Of a stretch of 64,000 bases of DNA, positions 58,300-64,000 are shown one piece after another. Source of the DNA: Bacteroidota bacterium (lineage in GTDB: Bacteria > Bacteroidota > Ignavibacteria > Ignavibacteriales > Ignavibacteriaceae); assembly GCA_022573715.1 (NCBI GenBank), contig JACZTL010000004.1, forward strand, positions 87,927-151,926. Direction: 5' to 3'. Made by a program: the position numbers and the translations under genes. The notes under the pieces were generated by a model, which saw only the letters and a program-made list of their open reading frames with translations, ran no database searches and was not told the DNA's origin. Numbering within the stretch: the stretch's first letter is position 1; the number at the start of each line of letters is the position of its first letter.

Positions 58300-61206
58300 T
58301 TAATAGAAACTCCAATAAGCAGATAATGTAACAAATAATGAATTATAACCGGACCCTTCTCTAAAAGAACTAGATCCACCAATTCTACCATTAAGTGTGA
58401 AATAAGGAACAGGTTGATAATAGATTTCGCCATAAGCTTCTCTTAAAACGTAATTTACACTTGGCGCATATCCTAACTTACCCCCAATTTTTATTTTAAT
58501 CCTATTTGTCGTTTTAGCATTCCATTCTCCCCATATGCTATGTGTATCATAACTTTGAGGTGTATAATAAAGAGGATTATCAAATTTATAATTAGCATAG
58601 TAATATTCATATCCTAAATATATATCTTTATAGTATTTTTTGCCCATTCTTAATTGTAGATCATTAAATAAATTACCATCAGAAATAGAACCATAATGAT
58701 AGTAGCCTGATAGTTTTACTAGAGAAGATGGTAAGTAAAGTCCACTTATTGTATATATATCTACAGAGTAGTTAGTAAACCCAATTAAATCTGGAGATAA
58801 CAAAATAACTCTTGCGTCATTTTTTTCATAAGAAACAACTAAAGAATATTCCTTAGGATCTTCTGCTTTAAAAACAAAATCTGATATACTACTTTCAGTA
58901 CCGGCTAGATCTCTTTGGGTTCCAAAACTTATTGTAGTTGTTATATAATCAGATAATCTGAACATTAATTGTCCTTTAAATGAGTTTAGGTCAGTACTCC
59001 AACGTGAACTTTCTAAATGAGATCTATCATATCTTAATCCAGCACTCAAAAAACTAGTTACGCCTAATTGTAAACCAAAACCTACTTTGTTGTATGAAAA
59101 GCCTTGGTTGTCTGAAAAATATATGCCCGTTGGGTTCAAAGCCATATAACTCGGGAATGTTGCAAATACATCACTAAAACGTGTACCGATAGGCAACCAG
59201 CCCATTCTTGAATTTATTATATTTACCTGTGTAGAGTCCAACTGAAATTTATTTGTGTCTTCAGATGGTTCCAGCATCATTTCATAAACATCTCTTGCAT
59301 CATCATATTCTTGCATCCTAGAATAAGCTTCTCCTAAATATAAATTTGTTTCGAAGCTTTCAGGATGTTGTACAGCTAATATTTTGAATTGTTCTAAAGC
59401 AGCAGAAGAATCAGCCGTCCATAATTGTGCTCTTGCTCTTAAAAGTTGGGCATCAAAATCATCACCCTCTGCTAAAATTTGATCATAAATAGTTACAGCT
59501 TTATCATAATATTTAGCTGCAAATAATATGTCTGCATATTCCAAAAGTTCTTGTCTTGTTGGAGCAGTAATTTTTGTTAGATATTCATCATATTTTTCAA
59601 CTGCACCCTCATAATCTTCGTCCATTGCTAATTGACCAGCATCGGCTCTTATCTGAGAAATCTTCAGCCCTTCATTTGCAGACAATGCTCTTAAATAGAA
59701 CTGTTCAGAAGAATTAACAATATGTGAATTTGGAGCGATTGTTTTAGCAAAATCTAAATATTTCTTTGATTCTTCAAAATTTTTCTGCCAAGCTTCTAAA
59801 GTTATCATAGATACATTTGCATAAACATTTTTAGGTTCGTGTTTTAATACATTTCCTAAATAAATTCTTGCATCGTCCAAATCTCTAACTGCCCATACTG
59901 AAATTTGTCCAAAAAGTAGTTGATATTTTAAATTTTTAGAATTATTTTTTAACAAAATATTGATTTCTTCTTCTGCTTTATCGAAGTCTGAATTCCAAGC
60001 TGAATATTTTGCAATTAGAAATCTAATATCAGGATTCATCCCTGGTACTCTATTCATATATTCATTTAAGATTTCCAATGCACTATCATAATCAGTTAGA
60101 CCTGCATAATACTCAGCAAGACCCATAACAACTTTCTTGTTTGTTGGATCCGTTTTAATCTTTTCAGAGTATTCAGCAATTTTAATCTGATTAAAATTAT
60201 CTTTTTTAGTGCTTACTTCAGTTATTAAAGCATCTACTTTAAAAGGATCCACACCCTTCTCAGCTAATATATTTAGTTGTTCTTCTGCTTCAACAAATCT
60301 TTTTACCTTGACTAAAGCGTCAATTAACCTAAAGCGTACATTATTATTATTTGGATTTCTTTTTAATATTCTATAGTCTCTGTCTATTGGATATACAAAA
60401 CGTTTTTGTTTTTTCTTTACAATTTGTCCGTTTCTATATTGTACTGAAGTATCATTTATTGAATAAATATATGGTTTTCCTTTTGCTCTGTCCAATCCGT
60501 CTAAGGCTTCTTTAAAATATGGACGAATTGCAAGTGCATTTTCAAATGCATCAATAGCAGTTATATTTTTACCCAGCCATAGAACAAAATATCCGTATCT
60601 TGACCAAAGTCTCTGATCTTTAGGATATTTTTCTGTGTATCTTTTTAATATTGGTTCACCCTTTTTAATATGACCATTTTTAGCAAGTATTTCAGAATAT
60701 CTAATTATTTCATCGGAGGAGGCTTCTTCCAGAGTAAGATATTTATCGTACCATTCTTCAGCTAGACCCCATTTACCAAGATGTTTATAAGATTTACCAA
60801 TATTCAAATAATTTACCGGTACATTTGGATCAATTGCAATCTCTCTTTTATAACCTTCAATATAGTTATACAATAATGCCTTCCAAGCTGCTGTTGCTCG
60901 TGCCAAATTTGTATTTATTTGCTTGCTCTGGGGTTGAAGTTTTCTTGCTGAACGAAAATCGTAAACTGCATATTCGTATACTTTTCTTTTTTCAAAACTT
61001 AATCCACGTAAATTAAATCCGTCAGCTTTTTGTGGATTTGCAGATATGTATTTGTTTAAAAGATCGATTGCTTCACCGTAACGACCAACAAGCATTTTCT
61101 TTTGTGCTTGTAATTTATAAACATCAGTACGTCTCTGAGCATTTGTTAGTTGAACTGAACTTAGTACTAATATAATTGCTATGATAACGATTAATATTCT
61201 TTTCAT
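58300..61206 (-). CDS. TPR-repeat outer-membrane exporter with C-terminal beta barrel (PgaA/BcsC/YaiO-like)
   Basis: 968 residues. Signal peptide about 1-23 (SVQLTNAQ). Residues 25-660 are TPR-like helical pairs (NPQKADGFNLRGLSFEKR, NPNNNNVRFRLIDALVK and others). From about 690 to the end lies a barrel of amphipathic strands ending in Trp/Phe/Tyr (SAYWSFY), similar to the YaiO/PgaA layout. Such proteins carry a polymer through the periplasm and out of the cell. It is 15 bp downstream of the second KaiC-like gene, thus in one transcript with it. Confidence 0.85.
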   Translation of the reverse strand: MKRILIVIIAIILVLSSVQLTNAQRRTDVYKLQAQKKMLVGRYGEAIDLLNKYISANPQKADGFNLRGLSFEKRKVYEYAVYDFRSARKLQPQSKQINTNLARATAAWKALLYNYIEGYKREIAIDPNVPVNYLNIGKSYKHLGKWGLAEEWYDKYLTLEEASSDEIIRYSEILAKNGHIKKGEPILKRYTEKYPKDQRLWSRYGYFVLWLGKNITAIDAFENALAIRPYFKEALDGLDRAKGKPYIYSINDTSVQYRNGQIVKKKQKRFVYPIDRDYRILKRNPNNNNVRFRLIDALVKVKRFVEAEEQLNILAEKGVDPFKVDALITEVSTKKDNFNQIKIAEYSEKIKTDPTNKKVVMGLAEYYAGLTDYDSALEILNEYMNRVPGMNPDIRFLIAKYSAWNSDFDKAEEEINILLKNNSKNLKYQLLFGQISVWAVRDLDDARIYLGNVLKHEPKNVYANVSMITLEAWQKNFEESKKYLDFAKTIAPNSHIVNSSEQFYLRALSANEGLKISQIRADAGQLAMDEDYEGAVEKYDEYLTKITAPTRQELLEYADILFAAKYYDKAVTIYDQILAEGDDFDAQLLRARAQLWTADSSAALEQFKILAVQHPESFETNLYLGEAYSRMQEYDDARDVYEMMLEPSEDTNKFQLDSTQVNIINSRMGWLPIGTRFSDVFATFPSYMALNPTGIYFSDNQGFSYNKVGFGLQLGVTSFLSAGLRYDRSHLESSRWSTDLNSFKGQLMFRLSDYITTTISFGTQRDLAGTESSISDFVFKAEDPKEYSLVVSYEKNDARVILLSPDLIGFTNYSVDIYTISGLYLPSSLVKLSGYYHYGSISDGNLFNDLQLRMGKKYYKDIYLGYEYYYANYKFDNPLYYTPQSYDTHSIWGEWNAKTTNRIKIKIGGKLGYAPSVNYVLREAYGEIYYQPVPYFTLNGRIGGSSSFREGSGYNSLFVTLSAYWSFY

Positions 61207-61220
61207 TGCTTTATCTCTTA

Positions 61221-62462
61221 TTAGAAAAATATTTTTTTACCTGTTTCAAATGATTCGTTAGATATTTTATTAAAAACATCTTCAGCACTATCAATTGTGT
61301 CATCAGGATTAACTGCAAATACAGATATATTCTGAAGTAAGTTTTTCATATCAGTTTCGTTTGTTACCGGTAAATTTGATTTTATTCTGCTAATCAGATT
61401 ATTGGTACTTTTTTGTTCTCCTCTTGTAAGTAAAACCAAAACTTTATCTTCAATTACACAGATTTTATCTTTTTTATCGGTTGATAATCTAACTGCATTC
61501 TGAAGTTGATTCATTGTTAATAAATTTTTCTTAACAACAACATCATCTAACTTAAATGAAATTACTGAAAAAGATTGTCCAGTACTTTTAAACAGTGCTA
61601 TTTGATTATTTAATATAAGCTTAAAATCTTCTACAGAATAAAAACTTGAAGAAACATATTTTTCATCAGGAATTTCTATATCTGATAATGAAGTATATTT
61701 CTTACTTTCTTTTAAGGGAGTTGTGGGTGTTTTAACATTTAAGTCTGCAGTCTTTTCGGTAGTAATACCTCTATACGGTTCAATAAAATATTGAGCTGTA
61801 AATTTCCCTTCTGTATGACCAACATTTGGAGTAATCGTAATAAAACCACCTTCACTTTTACTTTTCCCTTCAATATCATCGGATTTATCCAGAGTTATAA
61901 TACCGGTTGCAGAATGTGATAATGTTTCTACAATCGCTCTTGAGGAAGAAACTGCTGGTTGACCAAGTATATAAAGACTTGTAATGTCTGATTCTTCAAT
62001 TATTTCAGTTGTTTGTCTAAATGCTTGATTAAGACTCTCAAGGTTCGAGAATCCAATAAACTGAGTTAATTCATCAAATACTATTTTATTGGGTCTGTGC
62101 TGATCAACAACTGTTACTATATCATTTAAGTATTCAACCAAAAATTCATCCTGGTTTACATCATTATAAAGTTCAGTTGGTGGAGCAACTCTGATAACAA
62201 TTATTAGATTTTTATTCATATAATACTGAAGATCAAAATCTATTGAAGCTGCCATTATCATTAAATCTTTAGGACGTATACTTGTAAAAAACAGGCAAAC
62301 TTCTTTTTGTTTTGCACATTCTAAAGCATATTGAAGTGCCATTAAAGTCTTACCAGATTTCCTTGAACCTATTAGTAAATAGGTGCCACCTCTATAAAAC
62401 CCACCCCATTTCTTATCTACTAATGAGATACCTGAGGGTAGAATTTGTATTTTACGTTTCAT
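61221..62462 (-). CDS. KaiC/RecA-like ATPase fused to a degenerate GGDEF-like domain
   Basis: 413 residues. The RecA-like domain (1-235) has an intact Walker A GSRKSGKT (K38) and a Walker B IVFDELTQF (D130, E131). After a linker (about 240-270), residues about 272-413 show the GGDEF order: a helix, the strand FSVISFKLDD, a helix, then DKICVIEDKVLVLLTRG where GGDEF-AVLLP would stand. The GGDEF signature is lost (IEDKV), and the preceding RxxD inhibitory site is not clear (DKKD). This is the architecture of a regulator, not a cyclase. It is the closest architectural match I know to BcsE of cellulose synthesis, by layout only. It is paired with its paralogue upstream. Confidence 0.78.
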   Translation of the reverse strand: MKRKIQILPSGISLVDKKWGGFYRGGTYLLIGSRKSGKTLMALQYALECAKQKEVCLFFTSIRPKDLMIMAASIDFDLQYYMNKNLIIVIRVAPPTELYNDVNQDEFLVEYLNDIVTVVDQHRPNKIVFDELTQFIGFSNLESLNQAFRQTTEIIEESDITSLYILGQPAVSSSRAIVETLSHSATGIITLDKSDDIEGKSKSEGGFITITPNVGHTEGKFTAQYFIEPYRGITTEKTADLNVKTPTTPLKESKKYTSLSDIEIPDEKYVSSSFYSVEDFKLILNNQIALFKSTGQSFSVISFKLDDVVVKKNLLTMNQLQNAVRLSTDKKDKICVIEDKVLVLLTRGEQKSTNNLISRIKSNLPVTNETDMKNLLQNISVFAVNPDDTIDSAEDVFNKISNESFETGKKIFF

Positions 62463-62501
62463 TGTTATTTACTCTAAGTTTATTATTGATTATTAATTCC
62501 T

Positions 62502-63338
62502 TTAATTAACTCTTCCTTCATCAAAATCATAATTATCGTCCAGATCAAGATTATGATTATTAGATTCAAAATTATCACCTTCCATAAAGCTAACGGCCAT
62601 ATCATTGTCTAAATTATATTTTGAAGATACAGGCTCATTTTGAAATACTACTGATATACCTTCATAGGGTTTCAAAAAATAATGAGCTTTTACTTTACCT
62701 TCTGGATGACCAACTATAGGAGTTATTGTAATTACACCTCTGTTTACTTCGCCGTATCTTTTTTCTAAATATATTACACCAGTTGAATTGTTAACAATTT
62801 TATTAGTAATTAATCTTGCATTTTCACTTACAGGATCTGAAAGTAAAAACAAACTTGTTTTATCTTTTGCTTCAATTGTTTCAATTGTATTAATAAAAGT
62901 ATTTTCTAATAATTGCAAATTATTAAAACCAACAAATTGTGTCAGATCATCAAAAACTACCTTATCAGCATTATGTTCTTTTACAACAATTGCAATATCA
63001 TTCATATAATCCATTAATATTTCATCATTTGATCTTGTTCCGTTACCCATTGATGGTTCGCTAACTTTTATTACAACAACTAAGTTTTTAATCATATAAT
63101 GCTTCAGATCAAAATCAATTGTAGCAGCGTGAATAAATAATTCCGTATGACGCATTGATGTAAAATACAAACAAACCTGTCCTTGTAATACGCAATGTTT
63201 TGCATATTGTAAAGCCAGTAATGTTCTTCCTGAGTTTTGTGAGCCAATTAATACATAAGTCGCTCCCTTATACAAGCCTCCCCAAACTTTGTCAATAATT
63301 GGTATCCCCGAAGAATATAAATGTAATTTGCTTCCCAT
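62502..63338 (-). CDS. KaiC/RecA-like ATPase paralogue with altered Walker A
   Basis: 278 residues, first gene of the cluster, with AGGAG before the start. It aligns over its length with the N-terminal domain of the next protein (GLYKGATYVLIGSQNSGRT versus GFYRGGTYLLIGSRKSGKT). The Walker A Lys is Arg38, so nucleotide binding or hydrolysis is probably weakened. Walker B reads VVFDDLTQFVGF. The C-terminal tail is short and acidic and lacks the GGDEF-like domain. It probably forms a mixed complex with its paralogue. The family includes RAD55-like and gas-vesicle GvpD-like ATPases. Confidence 0.8.
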   Translation of the reverse strand: MGSKLHLYSSGIPIIDKVWGGLYKGATYVLIGSQNSGRTLLALQYAKHCVLQGQVCLYFTSMRHTELFIHAATIDFDLKHYMIKNLVVVIKVSEPSMGNGTRSNDEILMDYMNDIAIVVKEHNADKVVFDDLTQFVGFNNLQLLENTFINTIETIEAKDKTSLFLLSDPVSENARLITNKIVNNSTGVIYLEKRYGEVNRGVITITPIVGHPEGKVKAHYFLKPYEGISVVFQNEPVSSKYNLDNDMAVSFMEGDNFESNNHNLDLDDNYDFDEGRVN

Positions 63339-64000
63339 AGTTTTCTCCTATTCTTAGAGAAACCTAAGCCAAATATTATGCCGAAATAAATTTCTAAATT
63401 TTATATGAATTTTGGCTTAAAACATAATATTATAATTAATAATTAAAAATAAATTAATATTAATCTGTATTAAAATGTTACATTTATCACATAAATGCTT
63501 TTAATTGTACTTAAAAATAATTTATTTTTTGCAATTTATAGTTAGGAAATCAGGTATTTATACAAAAGAAAAATAGTTTAATATTTATAAATTGTAATAA
63601 AAAAAATATTTGAAACTTATTTACCTTTTATAGAAGAATATTACCTTTAATCGGATATTTTGATTTAATATAGCAAATAATTAAATTAAAGCAAATATAA
63701 TAGATTTAATAATTGAATTTTTTCTATTAAGGGTCAATATTATCGACAAAGGGTTAATAAAGCTTAATAAACATATAATTTACTATATAATCGCATAAAT
63801 AAAAGAGGAAAGAAGTTTTTTCTTACTTTGAGTATGTACTCTTATTAGAGTAAAATTCAGTTCTAAATAGTTTTTTAAATGGTATAAAAATGCCAATGTT
63901 TTAGATTAAAAAAAAGAGGTTTTTAAGTGTAATTTTTATTTGTCTATAATTTATAATAACCAAAAACAAACAATGCTGTTGCATTACCGACTATAGTGGG
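63339..64000. promoter_or_regulatory. AT-rich gene-free leader upstream of the polysaccharide cluster
   Basis: No coding frame is seen in 662 bases. A perfect 9-bp inverted repeat, TAAGCCAAA (63365-63373) and TTTGGCTTA (63411-63419), lies 27 bases before the start codon of the first gene and may be an operator or an mRNA hairpin. TACTCT/AGAGTA (about 63837-63852) is a second small inverted repeat. The promoter itself could not be placed with confidence. Confidence 0.4.

Overview
The window is AT-rich (roughly two-thirds A+T by eye) chromosomal DNA of a Gram-negative bacterium of the Bacteroidota/Chlorobi group. Ignavibacteriota is the best guess. Grounds: the order yceD-rpmF-plsX-fabH-fabD-fabG-acpP-rnc, a single-chain glycine dehydrogenase, a TonB-dependent receptor with an N-terminal CarboxypepD_reg domain, a HYC_CC_PP-type periplasmic protein, and many outer-membrane beta-barrel proteins. 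No 16S rRNA is present, so the taxonomy is inference.

Layout. 1-6433 (+): tail of a beta-barrel protein, a histidine-kinase-like protein with three receiver domains, gltX and glnS. 6434-7072: tRNA-Leu(CAA) flanked by two tRNA-like fragments, then a structured stretch ending in a terminator. 7073-12418 (-): purD, a glycosyltransferase, guaB and a glutaryl-CoA-dehydrogenase-like gene. 12419-13821: a G+C-richer structured patch, tRNA-Ser(GCT) with terminator inside an inverted duplication, and a decayed gene. 13822-24031 (+): a copper/silver resistance island with a Cys/Met-rich HYC_CC_PP protein, CusC, CusB and CusA-like efflux proteins, a Met/His-repeat SilE-like protein, a small His-containing membrane protein, a CopB-type P-ATPase whose His-rich N-terminus lies in another frame across an A9 run, and a 32-residue Cys-Cys membrane peptide. 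24380-27085 (+): TonB-dependent receptor. 27286-38656 (-): rsmE, an Omp85-like protein, gcvP, and the fatty-acid/phospholipid operon with a Cys-rich gene inserted and no fabF. 38913-48407 (+): PrsW-like protease, a DUF2064-like protein, nadD, epimerase, meaB, acyl-CoA dehydrogenase, acyl-CoA carboxylase carboxyltransferase, a DUF2279-like protein, a sigma-54 response regulator and a HIT protein.

48474-63338 (-) is the most interesting part. Nine genes on one strand resemble a synthase-dependent exopolysaccharide system: a TPR/beta-barrel exporter (PgaA/BcsC-like), a processive GT2 synthase, a small one-helix partner, a periplasmic protein with a NodB-like fold that has lost its metal ligands, an SGNH enzyme with its triad intact, and an FN3 lipoprotein. 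Two paralogous KaiC/RecA-like ATPases head the cluster. One has Arg for the Walker A Lys, the other carries a C-terminal domain that looks like a degenerate GGDEF. A PAS/histidine-kinase-like/receiver protein closes it. By analogy with BcsE (RecA-like plus degenerate GGDEF) I infer that the ATPase pair regulates secretion.

Function calls rest on motifs read by eye. No database search was possible.
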